Shown piece by piece: positions 11,054 to 21,955 of a stretch of DNA of 64,000 nt (positions are counted from its first letter, which is position 1; the number at the start of each line of letters is the position of its first letter). The DNA comes from Trametes villosa (lineage: Eukaryota; Basidiomycota; Agaricomycetes; Polyporales; Polyporaceae): the NCBI GenBank assembly GCA_002964805.2, contig PUDQ02000003.1, positions 434,001-498,000 on the forward strand, in the 5' to 3' direction. The notes under the pieces are model-generated. The model was given only the letters and a program-made list of their open reading frames with translations, did no database searches and was not told the origin of the DNA. The position numbers and the translations under genes were made by a program.

Positions 11054-12623
11054 TCAGTACCAGATCGACCGCGTGCGGTGTATGGGCAGCATCGGCGCCG
11101 TCTCGACGCCCCCGACGCCGTCCTCCTCGCCCTCCGCGCGTTTCGCCAGATCCCAGAGGTAAAAGTCGATCAGCACGCTGCTCACCTCCTCTGTCCCTCC
11201 CTCCCCATCCCTCTCCCCCTCATCTTCCTCTTTCCCGTCGCGCTCCGCATCCTCCTCCGCCAACCGCAGGATCTCCCGCCGCACCCGCTCGACCGCCGCG
11301 ATGCTCGCCGCGCGGATCGCCAGCTCCTCGGGGCACCCGGGTGCGAGCGGGACGTGCGCGCGGAGCAGCTTCGCGAGGGCCGGCGGGTACGCGAGGATGC
11401 GGAGGTGGTGCAGGATCTGCGGCACGCGGTAGTCGGCGAACATCGTGAGCTCGTGGATCGCTGCACCTGCGCGGCCGGGGAAGAGCGGGTGCGGTGTGGA
11501 CAAGGAGGAGGAGGAGGGGGGGTAGAAGGCGGCCCAGGTCTCGGCGACAAGGATTTGTGCGCGTTTCCAGAGGTATACTGTGTGCGTGAGCGGGATGAGT
11601 GGGTATATGCGCGTGAGTAGGGAGGAGAGGTGGAAGGACGGGCGTACCTCGCCGGCCGTGGAGGAATGCTTCGTCCCGGAAGGAAGGGAAGTGTTCGGTG
11701 ACCATCTTGACGAGTTGGAGCGCGGTACCTTGGTCGTTGTAGCGTTTACGGAAGGCATCCATGAATCCGTAGAACGAGCCACCAAATTTCTGTACCAATG
11801 GTGAATCTCCTGCATGACTCTACGTCCCATGGGTAGTAGTGTGGCATACCTCGCACAATATAGTTCCGTTTTGCCGAAGAACAGCTATACGTTCCCGGAG
11901 CAGCGGGATGCCCTCGAGCGACTGTGGCGCGGGGCGGAATACGTGCTCGATGAGCGCGTCCGGGCAGCGCGCCTCAGACGCGTAGAACGACGGGTCTGTG
12001 ATGGGGATGCCCTCCTCGAGCGCTTCACACACATCCGGTTAGCCTCCGCTTTGCCTTTTTACCTTTCCCCGCCCACACTCACCTCTATCCACCGCCGCGA
12101 CGAGCGACCAATACCCCGTGTGCACGACCGCCGGCGCGTCCGCGTCCCACCCCGCGCGCCACGCGACGCCGTAGCGGCCGCGCGTGCCCTCGCGCTCGGA
12201 CCAGAAGCTGAAGTTGAGCGAGGAGATGAGGAAGACCCAGTCGAGGACCGCGCGCGTGGACGGGTGCGCCCACGCGAACGGCTCGGCGGGGAGGAGGTGC
12301 AAAGGGTGCGTGCGCCAGGTGCGCGGCGTGTACGACTCGCGCTGCATTTGCGCGCGGATGTAGCGCGCGGCGGAGCGGATGCCGTCTTCGTGTAGGGAGA
12401 CGAGGCCGATCTCCTGGACGCGGGAGGGGTCAGTGAGAAGGTGGCGGGGGTGTGGGGGAGGTTGGGGGCGTACCTTCATCGCCCATTGCGAGGTCTCGAG
12501 GACAGGATTAACACCGTCGGGAAACGTCTGGCGGGTCGCTGTTTTATGCTCGGCTTCGCGCGCATCGAGAGCGTCGGGGCGGGTGTGGTGCTCAGGGGCC
12601 GGGGTGAGGATAGTCACAGTCAT
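11054..12623 (-). CDS. QNG1: Queuosine 5'-phosphate N-glycosylase / queuosine salvage protein (DUF2419)
   Basis: Releases queuine from queuosine monophosphate or nucleoside, allowing salvage for tRNA wobble modification. Five exons on the minus strand: 12474-12623, 12083-12413, 11850-12022, 11648-11789, 11054-11577 (439 aa). Family blocks seen: ETSQWAMK, STRAVLDWVFLISSLNFSFW, GYWSLVAAVDRALEEGIPI, DALIEHVFRP, LRQNGTILCEKFGGSF, VKMVTEHFPSFRDE, WKRAQILVAETWAAF, HELTMFADYRVPQIL. An acidic, low-complexity insert (about residues 370-400) precedes the C-terminal helix. All splice junctions keep frame. It is head-to-head with the truncated CCT8 copy. Confidence 0.9.
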
Positions 12624-12947
12624 TGCGAGATCGTCGGGTCGCTCAAGAGGAAATTACACTGTTGATTAGACCGGTAGAGAGTTGAGTTTAATGTACTTGA
12701 GTTCGTGGGTGGTCGCGGTCGCGTGAAGACCACATTGTTTTCATCGAGCCCAAGTCCGACCCGGACGGCGGGGCGGATCCGCACCAGCTGAGCAGATTTC
12801 TAGTACGCCGCGATGTTCCCACGCTTGCGATTGGAGGAGGAGAAGCAATTTACAGGCAGCTACTACCTCGAACCTTTAGCGAGACACATATGCATGTCCG
12901 GAGGAGTTTGCTGCACGCGCGAGTGGTAGAGGACGCAGGTAAATGGA
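12624..12947. other. Divergent intergenic region QNG1 / CCT8 copy 1
   Basis: About 320 bases between QNG1 and the left edge of the duplicated CCT8 block. No gene seen. It is not shared with the upstream region of the full-length CCT8. Confidence 0.5.
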
Positions 12948-15271
12948 GAGCGAAAGAGAGAGCAGCGGGAAGCGAGCGTTTCTCCGGGCGCGTGCTTAGA
13001 TCGGGCGCCTGGCGCTTCTCGATGAAGTTCGCTAGCGCCCAGGCGCGAAGTGCATCCTCGACCTGCACGGAGTCTACTTCCTAGACCTTTCCCTCTCATC
13101 CTGTTTGATCACTCCCGGAGGAACTTAGAATGTCTTTGAAGGTCCCAAAAGCGCAAAACCTGCAGCTGTTCAAGGATGGCTACAAGGTCAGTCCACTTAC
13201 ATGCTTTGCGAAAGAACGCGGAAGTCCGACGCGTCCTACAGCATCTGCAAGGCCTCGAAGATGCCGTCCTGCGCAACATCCAGGCAGTTGCGGAGCTCTC
13301 GGACCTCGTGAGGACGAGCTTTGGGCCAAACGGTGCGTGTCCATGTTCTTTGCGCGCGATCTTATCCGCTGAACGAGTCGCGCAAATGCTCAGGCCGGAA
13401 TAAGCTGGTGATCAACCACATTGGCAAGCTCTTCGTCACCTCCGATGCGGCGACGATCATCCGCGAGATCGAGGTCGTGCACCCCGCGGCGAAGCTGCTC
13501 GTGATGGCGTCCCAGGCGCAGGAATCGGAGGTGCGTACGCGTAAACCACCCCTACACACGGATATGTCGCAAGCGCCATGCCCCCTCTGCTTGCTGCAGG
13601 TCGCATTTTTTCATGTATTCGTGATCACCTCGCCCCGGAATATGAGGCGGCTGCGAGTTGACCATACGGTAGGCCTCCATGCGCGTAATGCTATGATATG
13701 CGTAGGCGAAGTTCGCGACATTATGATGGCATTACGAGTAGAGGCCTACCTCAAAGTCAGCTCATCATAGCCGCCTCATATGCTCCGGAAAGGATATCAT
13801 GAGTAGACTGTAAGGCAACATCTGCTAATAACGCGGGCGTGGTGCTTGCGACAGTTCATGTCCGGATATTCGCGCCCTAAGCTCTAACTTACCATCGTAT
13901 GCTAGATGGGAGACTCAACGAACACTGTCATGATCCTTGCCGGCGAGATGCTGAAGAAGGCGGAGCAGCTGCTGATCATGGGCCTCCACCCAAGTGAGAT
14001 CATCAAGGGGTACGAGCTCGCGAGCGCAAAGGCCCTCGCAGAACTCGAATGTACGTCACCTCTGCCTCTCGAACGTTTTCACTTGGATTGAACGATTCTC
14101 TCAGCCCTATCAACATCGTCTCTGCCCTCCCCGCCGACCAAGTCTGCGCTTGCCGCCGCGCTGAAGCCCGCGATCGCGTCGAAGCAGTACGGATACGAGG
14201 ACCAGCTCGCGAGTCTCGTCGCGGAGGCGGCGCTGACCGTGATGCCGCCGAACCCGAAGAACTTCAACGTCGACAACGTGCGTGTCGTCAAAATCATGGG
14301 CGGGAGCCTGTCGGGCAGCAAGGTCGTCCGGGGAATGGTGTTCGGCCGGGAACCCGAGGGTATGTCCTTCACCATGCTGATTTCATAGCATACACCTCAT
14401 GATGCATCTAGGCCAGGTCAAGAAAATCACAAAGGGCAAGGTCGCGGTCTTCACCTGCGCGCTTGACTCCGCACAAACGGAGACCAAGGGCACAGTGCTG
14501 ATCAAGAACGCGGACGAGATGCTCAACTTCACGAGCGGCGAGGAGAAGCACCTCGAAAAGGTCAGTATCGCCCTCTACAGGGCCCCTGCCTATATTCATC
14601 GCGCATTCCAGGTCTTGCAAGAGATCGCAGACTCTGGCGTCAAGGTCATCATCGCCGGCACGACCGTCGGCGAGCTCGCGCTGCACTACCTGAACCGGAT
14701 GAACATCGCCGTGCTCAAGGTCCTCTCCAAGTTCGACCTCCGCCGGCTGTGCCGCGTCGTGAACGCGACGCCCCTCGCGCGCGTCGGCGCGCCCACGCCC
14801 GAGGAGGCCGGCTTCGTCGACGTGCTCGAGACGATCGAGATCGGCGGGGACCGCGTCACCGTGCTGCGGCAGGTGGTCGAGGGCGAGGCGGACTACACGC
14901 CGCCCGCGGCGGGCGACCGGAGCGAGAAGACGCGGACGGCGACGATCGTGCTGCGCGGCGCGACGCAGAACCGGCTGGACGACCTCGAGCGCGCGGTCGA
15001 CGACGGCGTGAACGTGATCAAGGCGCTGCTGAAGGACGCGCGGCTCGTGCCCGGCGCGGGCGCGACGGAGATCGAGCTCTCGCGCCGCGTGGACGCGTAC
15101 GGGAGCGGGCTGAAGGGCCTCGCGCAGCACGGCGTGCGCCGGTGGGCGCAGGCGCTCGAGGCGGTCCCGCGCACGCTCGCGGAGAACGCGCTCGGCGGCG
15201 CGGAGGGGAACGAGGTCGTCAGCCGGCTGTGGGCGAAGCACGAGAGCGCCGGGGGCGAGGCCTGGGGCGTG
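12948..15271 (+). repeat. Segmental duplication, CCT8 block, copy 1
   Basis: Nearly collinear with 45386-47710 at an offset of about 32438 bases, introns included. Homology starts at AGAGCGAAAGAGAG and stops in the GGCGAGGCCTGGGGCGT region of exon 7. Flanking sequences are unrelated on both sides. Confidence 0.93.
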
Positions 15272-15391
15272 AACGGAGCCGGGGCATGGCTGGCGTCCGA
15301 GGCGGTCGGGCGGTGCTGTCGGCGGGTGTCATGTACTCATCGGGCGACCAATATATTTTGTTCCGCGAGACGAGCACGGTGCCTGATCTGA
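13130..15391 (+). pseudogene. CCT8: Truncated duplicate of T-complex protein 1 subunit theta
   Basis: Same gene model as the copy at 45568: exons 13130-13186, 13242-13332, 13394-13530, 13906-14050, 14105-14359, 14412-14560 and 14612 onward, all in frame, with VPKAQNLQLFKDGYK, DLVRTSFGPNGRNKL and GDSTNTVMILAGEML intact. After GGEAWGV the homology ends and the frame runs into unrelated codons to a stop at 15391. The last exon (63 codons with the stop, encoding AIKLATEAATSVL and SIIMSRPAGGPK) and its intron are missing. That part belongs to the equatorial ATP-binding domain, so a working chaperonin subunit is unlikely. Most differences from copy 2 are silent or intronic, pointing to a fairly young duplication. 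Confidence 0.88.
13633..13788. repeat. MITE-like hairpin in CCT8 intron 3, copy 1
   Basis: A 156-base inverted repeat; outer arms carry ATATGAGGCGGCT and its complement, inner arms AGGCCT and GTAATGC/GCATTAC. It accounts for the unusual 375-base intron (neighbouring introns are ~50-60 bases). The same element lies in the other CCT8 copy. Confidence 0.7.
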
Positions 15392-15436
15392 ACGGACGAT
15401 CTGTGGGCATTCGCAGAAGGAATCGCTGCCTTAGGA

Positions 15437-15560
15437 CGTTTTCTAGGTGACTCGGATGTTCGTGTTGTTTTCTAGGGGCTGTTTGTGTTGTTTTCTAAGT
15501 GCTATTAATGCTATTTTCTAGGGGCTGTGAATGTCACGGTTGTTTTCTCGGTGCTTTCTG
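15437..15560 (+). repeat. Degenerate minisatellite, core GTTTTCTAGGGGCT
   Basis: About five imperfect copies of a TTTTCTAGG/TGCT-type core spaced roughly 23-31 bases apart, just right of the broken CCT8 copy. Confidence 0.6.
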
Positions 15561-17766
15561 GGACTGCTGTCGTTCACTAGGGACACAGTGCATTTCCAAG
15601 GCCACGGCTCATTTTCTGGGACTTGGAAGCAGGTGCCGGGGCGGCAAGGCATGTGCAGTGGGAATAAGCACTTCTATTGAAACATTGCTAATCGATATAT
15701 ACACTCCTGCGTTATGCCAGGGCCGACTCTCACGCGAGTACGCCTCCGCGCGCAGCGACATCAAGACGAGCATGAGCACGACAACGAGCAGCGAGCACCG
15801 TGCGTCCGCCCCTGCTCGACAGGTGGCCGGCACGAAGCATCCCTGGAAGCGCATCGCGTGCCGCTGCCGCGCCCGCGAGAAACTCGACCTGCGCCAGAAG
15901 CGCGGCATACCGCCGCGGGGACGCGCTGTGGGGGACGAAGTCATGCATGTCCAGCGCAGTCCGTGCAGCAAAATACCTACAAGCAGCGGGAGATACATCG
16001 CGGGCGCACGGCACGCGGGCGGATGACCGCAGAGGGTGTCCCATCGGCTCTTGGGCAGGCAGGCGGCCGAGGTGCGGTTGGCAGTAGAGTTCGTCATTAG
16101 TTCCAGACGAAAAGACAGAGGACGACCTGCGGACCATGTGGGAGGCTGTGGGCGAGAGTCCAGGCAGCCTGTGCGCCGCTGTACACCTCTGCGGGAAGGT
16201 CGGCGGCGAGAGGGCAGTCGAGGCGGATGAACGTCGAGTGTAGCGGGGGTGCGGCCACGCGCGAGGGGAAGGGCAGAGCGGGGTCCGAAATCCACAGCGA
16301 CCAACGCCGCGCTGGAGTCAACATATCGCACCTGGAGAGAAACGCGCGAGTAGTACGCACCGGCACGTCTTGGGATCACCTCAAATGACGAACTCCATCG
16401 ACCGGCCGCACGAGATCCCTGTGGAAAAGGCGATGACAGCCCGCAGAGCTGCTAGACTCCGAACGCGCCATCCGAACGGCCGCGCCTGGTCCAACGGTCG
16501 CGCAATACAGAAGGGAGCGCGTCCAAGTCGAGTGCGCCGGGAATGCGTATGCACGGGATGCGTGCTCGCAGCCTCGCCCCTCATCTCGGGGGGGACGCAC
16601 ATACTGCAGGCATCCGCATCCGCCCCGCGGTGAGCTGCAAGAACATGAGTTGGTGGCCACACATACTAGATACTGTACTCACATGGCCCTGCCGATGTGT
16701 AGTAGTAGCTCCCGGAAGGCCCGTGCCCTCGGTCAAGTGTAAAGGAAAGAATACAAGTGCCGCAAACACCGGCAACGGGATCGCCGCCTGCCCGCAGCGG
16801 AGAACACCCCTCCGAGGCAAAACTGCCGGGGCCAACTTATGGCTGTCCCCGCCCTCTCGTATTCCCCGTGGTGACTAGTCGATTCCGAAGCTGGTCGTGC
16901 TCACCGCGGGTTCGCGCTGTAGCAGTCTTACCCTCAGAATGCGCCGTCCTCCCGTACACTTACTTACCTGTGTTTTGGAACCAGCGCCGCGCGTGTCGTA
17001 CCCGCGTACGCAATGTAGCTTCCCCGGTGAAGAGCTGTCAAGCCAACGGCGTCGTCTGCGAGGGCGTGCGGGCCTGGGATAAGGGGAGCGCGAGGACCTG
17101 ATCAAAAGGCGGGCGGACGCAGTACAACTAGTACCAGAGGGTTCGAGGAGGGGGCCTCGACGGGCAGAGGAGACGCTAAGATCAAGGCTTCGTGGCAATT
17201 CCACGTCGGCCGTACTGTGCATGTCGGGTGCCGATATCGACGCGCACGAGCGCCCCGTCGTCCGAGGAGTGCGTCTGCAAGTACGAGCTCGATCAGGAAA
17301 CACGGCGGCTAGGTATCCAGAGGCTTGGTGGCGAAGCTGTTCGACGGGTTCATTCTTTGACCAAGACAGGGTCACCGACGCATTGAACACCGAGGGGTCG
17401 TTGCGCTGAACGGAGCCCGCAGGAATCAAAGGATCCTGGTGGTCGAGAGGACTCGGAGTGTATAGCGGCCAAGCTGATTTCGGCGCCTGCCACATGTTCC
17501 TCCTCCAAAACGGGCAGGTTGAGTGGTTCGGAGCGCCCGCGGTCGTTTCTCTTGTCTACCACCACTGCACTCGTCTGCAACACGGCGTTCTGGGCTTGCA
17601 AGCAAAGGGTTCCAATCTAGCAGCGACTAATTTACTCTGTGCGCAATCGTATGCGAGCGGGACACCGTCGAAACAACAAGAAATGGCTAGCTCTGCCCCC
17701 GACCACATAGAACCGTCGCCCCGCCTCTCCCAAACTCGCGTAACGCTATCCTGGATGCTAAACAGA
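15561..17766 (-). other. Unresolved coding-like fragments, possible membrane protein gene(s)
   Basis: Several minus-strand stretches look translated but do not assemble into one model. Near 16835 an open exon with a hydrophobic run (LPVFAALVFFPLHLTEGTGLP) ends at a good donor, GTGAGT, followed 52 bases later by TTGCAG. Near 16366 lies RRWSLWISDPALPFPSRVAA; near 15900 DFVPHSASPRRYAALLAQVE. Hydrophobic segments suggest a multi-pass membrane protein. A relation to fungal wax-synthase-like acyltransferases crossed my mind but the histidine motif is not visible. Confidence 0.3.
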
Positions 17767-18488
17767 CTACACGTTTCCGAAAGCAATCGGAGCCATGGTG
17801 CCGAACAAGGTCAGTGCCTCCCACGTCTCAGTCGGGAGGATCTCCCAAACCGGGTCATCGCCCGCCCAGTACTCCGAGTCGCGCCCGGACTCCGAGGTCG
17901 ACCCAATGCGAGCGGCGGCCCCGGCGGCCGAGTTGAGGACAGATGCAAAGCTCTTGATGCCCTCCCTCGGGGGCAGGTTTGGGCGGAGGTAAGGGCCGGT
18001 GGGTTGACGGCGGCGCTTCCCTTGGTCGCGGCGCTGGGCGGGCAGGCGTGTGACACCGAGGATGGCGGCGGCAGCAGCTGGCTGCGTACAGGATGGATGG
18101 ACGCCGAGGGTGCCCATGTCGTGGGGATGGAGGACGATCGACGGGACGATAACGACGTCCGGAGGCGGGGGAGGTGCTGGGGCGAGGAACGTCTCGGGGT
18201 CTGCGTCGCTGACGGGCCGCGGGTTCGGGTGGACGCTCTGTGGGTCGCGGATCGCGTTCATGACGTCTTCGAGCGTGGCGCGCTCGAAGCGCATGCCGTC
18301 CGGCTTGGCGCCCCAGAGCGCGATGAGTTCGCACAGACGTTCAATACCGCCCGGGAGGTTGCTGAAGCTGACGAAGGGGACGTGGGGAGGCCAGCCGACG
18401 AGTTTGTAGCCGTACTGGATGACGATGCGCTTGGCAAAGCGGGGGGCGATGTAGTGCAGCTTGGCTTTCGGGTCGCCGACGGCCTCTT
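17767..18488 (-). CDS. Hypothetical protein, C-terminal exon, 5' end cut off at the transposon edge
   Basis: One long minus-strand exon (240 codons with stop) beginning after an acceptor CGAGCAG. It encodes LHYIAPRFAKRIVIQYGYK, then LVGWPPHVPFVSFSNLPGG and LCELIALWGAKPDGMRFERA, followed by a Pro-rich, less ordered tail. A GWPxxVPF segment ahead of a 'LPGG...LCELxALW' helix is, from memory, common in unnamed agaricomycete proteins; I do not know the function. The exon needs upstream exons, but 63 bases beyond its acceptor the transposon inverted repeat begins, so the gene appears interrupted. Confidence 0.5.
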
Positions 18489-18550
18489 CTGCTCGCGCCC
18501 GTCAGCAACGCGCTCAGAGGTGCGCAAAAACGAGTTGTATACATGCGCGA

Positions 18551-18645
18551 TTGCAACCACGTCCGTTTATTAAACCGGCGTGGTTGCAATAGTTCCCGTT
18601 TAATAGCAGCGAGGCGCCCGTTCACACCGCCACCCCGCCGCGCGA
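18551..18645 (+). repeat. Left terminal inverted repeat of the KDZ element
   Basis: Begins TTGCAAC, contains GGTTGCAA and TTCCCGTTTAA. Read inward it aligns with the complement of 40448-40354: the first 57 bases share about 42 positions with one gap, and weaker similarity (CGCC, GCCGCGCG) continues to about base 95. Confidence 0.65.
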
Positions 18646-18716
18646 CGTTGGCGTAAGCGCCGAGAATTCCCGCGCGAGTTGCTGGCCGCGGGCGCGTACT
18701 GGTGGCCGCGCAAAAT

Positions 18717-18792
18717 GCAAAAAATACTCTGGGGATTGAACCCCGGCCCTCAGTCAATATGACTTTGCACATTGCCACTGGGCGACTAGGCC
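18717..18792 (-). ncRNA. tRNA-like Pol III unit (A box, B box, T-run) near left end
   Basis: Minus strand: A-box-like TCGCCCAGTGG, then GGTTCAATCCC resembling a B box, then TTTTTT. A full cloverleaf does not form: the central hairpin AGTCA-TAT-TGACT has only a 3-base loop and the acceptor arms do not pair. Best read as a tRNA-derived relic or SINE-like head transcribed toward the left end of the element. Confidence 0.35.
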
Positions 18793-19947
18793 TTGTAACG
18801 GTTGCACATGTAACACACTGAGTTCTAAACCCCGGCTCGGCCTCTCAAACCCGGCGAATTACCCGATGACCCGCGTGCCTGCTCGATCGCACCGCTCCCC
18901 AGGAACCGCCACCCCCGCATTCTCGTTCTCGATCACTGCTTCCCGATCGTCCTTCCCCGGCCGCTGCGCTCCCTTCCACTCGCTCCTGGGTCGACCTTCT
19001 CTACGACACCCGTTCCGCCACATCACACATCAATCGACTCTGCTCGCCGTTCACCCCTTCCGCAGATGTACCGCAGCTGAACCACGGCGGTAGTGACTGG
19101 TGTCTACCTACGACGAGAGTACTTTACAGACTCTCCGCGCCCCCCTCTCTCCACTACGCATCCAGCTCGCGCGCCAACGCGTCCGGAACGCCGATGCAGC
19201 CAGTGCTTCGGTCTGCCGCTCTGGTCGTGACGTGAGTCGCGTCGGTTTTCATAGTCGGTCTCGTATGCGGGGGCCTCGTCGGGAGGATATCGAGCAGGGC
19301 GAAGGCGTAGAGGGGCCGGGAGGATATCGAGCAGCTCGAAGGTGTAGAAGGGCGGTATCGGGAAAGAGAGCGCCGTTCGGGAACCCATCGACAAGCCACG
19401 CACACCGGCCATGCTCATTGTCATACGACATACCGACCACATGTGTGTTCGTGCAATCCTGTATCAGTTATAACAGTAATCATCAGTAGATGAGTCTTCA
19501 ACGCGCCACCGGGATGCCTGCTTGAAGTGCACGAGCGCGATGTGCGGCGCGAACGGCTTGTGAGCTCGCTCAGGCCGCACGAGCTGGACGTGCGGCGCTT
19601 CACTATTTCACTCGACCGTCCGTACTCGCGTAGCGTCAACCACCCTCCAGCGTGACCTCTCGCAACACGTCGCCTGTGATAACCTGTAGGTGGTCAGTTC
19701 ATCTATCGTGGCCATACAGCTGATACTCACCTGATGTGTCTGCCTTGCCTTCCTCGTCTTCGCCCTGCCCTCCTCGTCTCTGCCCGGCCCTCCTCCATTC
19801 ACGGCGACGCCCTACGACTGTTTCACTCGCGCATACTCTCGCATCGCCCCTGCCTCGTTCACTGCCGCCCCGCCTGTTCGTCTCACCTCCGGCATCATCC
19901 TCTCAACCCACTCACGCTGCACGCTGGTCCCGCTACCCGGTCAGACC
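18793..19947. other. Element interior, no gene seen
   Basis: Only short frames. One feature: an imperfect 40-base tandem pair at 19279-19354 (core GGGAGGATATCGAGCAG). Confidence 0.4.
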
Positions 19948-20203
19948 ATGGGCCAGTCGCTCCTGAAAGCCGCCGCTGCGCGCACACGCCCCGTCAAGAC
20001 CCCCGACGGTCGCCGCATCGCATACTCGCGTGACCCCGTTGAAGTACGTCGCATTCCTGCCTGCATTATTTCGGTATTCATCGACTTTTCTTCCGATGCA
20101 GGCACCTGCACCTTCCACAGTTAGCAACTCTCCCCGGGCCGTTCGCGCCAAGTTCCGCGACTTATGGAGGATTAGCAGGTGGTGTAAGCCGTGTAAAGCC
20201 TAG
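19948..20203 (+). CDS. Small two-exon gene candidate
   Basis: Exons 19948-20043 and 20102-20203 are separated by a clean 58-base intron (GTACGT...GATGCAG) and would encode about 65 aa beginning MGQSLLKAAAARTRPVK and including AVRAKFRDLWRISRW. The start after CAGACC and the preserved frame across the intron argue for a real gene. A good donor (GTAAGC) within the last codons means there may be further exons to the right that I could not identify. No recognised family. Confidence 0.4.
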
Positions 20204-20569
20204 GGGGTCGTGCGTGACGCATGGTACGTCCTGGTCAGCAGTGCACACCGTATGTGTGACTAACATGGGGGGCAGTGGCGGTTCAGTCCGGAGCCAGTGG
20301 TGCGCCCCGGCGGGCTTCCCCTACGCGCTAGATTCCGGACTTGCATGTATCGTAGTCTGTACGGCGCATGCCAATTCTTCGTTTTCGAGCCACACCCACC
20401 CGTCCCCATCGGAACGCGCGCAGCTTCACTCCATGAGGCATAATTCGGGGACGAGGCCCGCTGAACGAGCATACCGTAACCCGGGACACCTTCCTCCGTG
20501 AGTCTAATCAGCTATGCCCCAATTCCTACCCCGCTACTGCGTAGCCACTACCCACCTCCAGTTTTGCGC
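20204..20569. other. Element interior, no gene seen
   Basis: Short frames only; possible downstream exons of the small gene were looked for without a convincing result. Confidence 0.35.
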
Positions 20570-21035
20570 TCACGATCGCGCTTGACCGCGTACGCCCGCG
20601 CCCGCGTAATCATCGGCGGGAGGGTCCGCGTGCGGCGGACCGCTCTCCGGCGCCTTCTCCTGCTGACGCTTGCTCGGCCGCCACGAGACCGTCGCGCCCT
20701 TCCCCATCGCGGCGGGCTTCTTGTCAACCTGCAGCGACGTTAGCAGCGCCTAGCGGACCCCAAGGGGAAGGGAGACGTACTGGGTATCCGTGCGCGTCGT
20801 GCGCATCGGTGTCCGAGTACTCGGTCGGGCCCGGGTCGTCCTCGGCCCCGTCGCGCGCCTCCTCGTACACCGCGTCGTCCTCCTCGTCCTGCTCCTTCTC
20901 GACGCTCGAGCCCTCCTCATCTGTCTCCCCGAGGCCCTATTCTTCGCTCGTGTACCCCGCCGCGCGCGCCGCGGCCGCTACCGCGCCGCTGCGCTCCATC
21001 TGCTCGCTCTCAGGGCTATGGGGATCCCCTGCCGC
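20570..21035 (-). pseudogene. Decayed accessory-like gene, two 3' exons
   Basis: Exons 20781-21035 and 20570-20728 (intron 20729-20780, donor GTACGT). They encode an acidic stretch (KEQDEEDDAVYEEARDGAED, DPGPTEYSDTDAHDAHGYP) and a basic C-terminus (KKPAAMGKGATVSWRPSKRQ). The first exon carries an in-frame TAG at 20938-20940. Further exon-like pieces lie up to about 21480. The acidic-then-basic layout resembles accessory genes B and C, so it may be a dead relative. Confidence 0.5.
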
Positions 21036-21955
21036 CTACAAGGCCAGCCAGCGTAGGTACACGGACCCCTGGATAGGAGCGTTATGGACCTTCAACGTGA
21101 ACAACCGCAAGAGGGCCTCAGGCCTCGTAGACCAAACCACCGCGCGCGCGTACGTACAACATGCGGCGCGGGGTTCTGCCATGCTTCCGTACCGCGTGCG
21201 TGCGGCGGGGGGACGGCATGGGCATCCGCGCCGAGCTGTACATCGGGATGTGGGCGTACCGGTTCGACACCCCCGGCGACTGTTTCTCGTCTCGGCGGCC
21301 CGAAAACTGATGCACATTACGCTCCGTGATCGGCGTGTTTTTTTCAGGAGGGCCGGTGGTACATGACGGTGGAGTGGACCTAATGTATGTCATAAAGTCA
21401 GTGCTTACACCTGTAGCTCGGAGCAAGCAACAGACAGTGCTCACCTCGACCGCGCTGAACCGCAAGCCGGTATGCACGGTCACCGGCCGCGGACTGGACC
21501 GCTGCCCGCGCGCCCAAGAAGCAGCCTGCGATGCCCCTCATACTACTAGCGGGCTGCACGGAGTACGCAACGTCTCAATTGCGGAGAAGCGTGCCCGTTA
21601 ACACCGACCGCGAGGAGGTTGTGGTGCACGCGCGGACGAACACAATCACGCACGCACACGCACCCCGTCGCGCGCGCACAATCTCCGTGCCGCCTCTGTG
21701 CTCGCGCGTGTGTGCCGAGCCGTATGTCAACGCGCCCCTCTCCATAGATTGACGCCGCGCACGCTCTGCATTCTGTTTGTGAACTTGCTACATATCAATT
21801 CAACATTTTCCGTGCCCTTTCCCTTAGCGAGATACAGCGCCGCATCCTGCACATGCCACCGCCCGAGGGACACCGCGCGAGCCTCGCACAGCCGTCCTAC
21901 AAGGAAGCTGTCATCAGATTCTAGCGTGCACCTCCGAGAACTCGCGACGTACCTG

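Noticed and set aside
14408..15241. Long minus-strand frame opposite CCT8 exon 7 (also at 46845-47678)
   Set aside because: It mirrors the codon bias of the real plus-strand chaperonin exon and has no motif.
21118..21366. Plus-strand fragment reading GMGIRAELYIGMWAYRFDTP as a separate gene
   Set aside because: It is protein-like by eye, but the minus strand is equally open here with better splice signals and no extension could be found.
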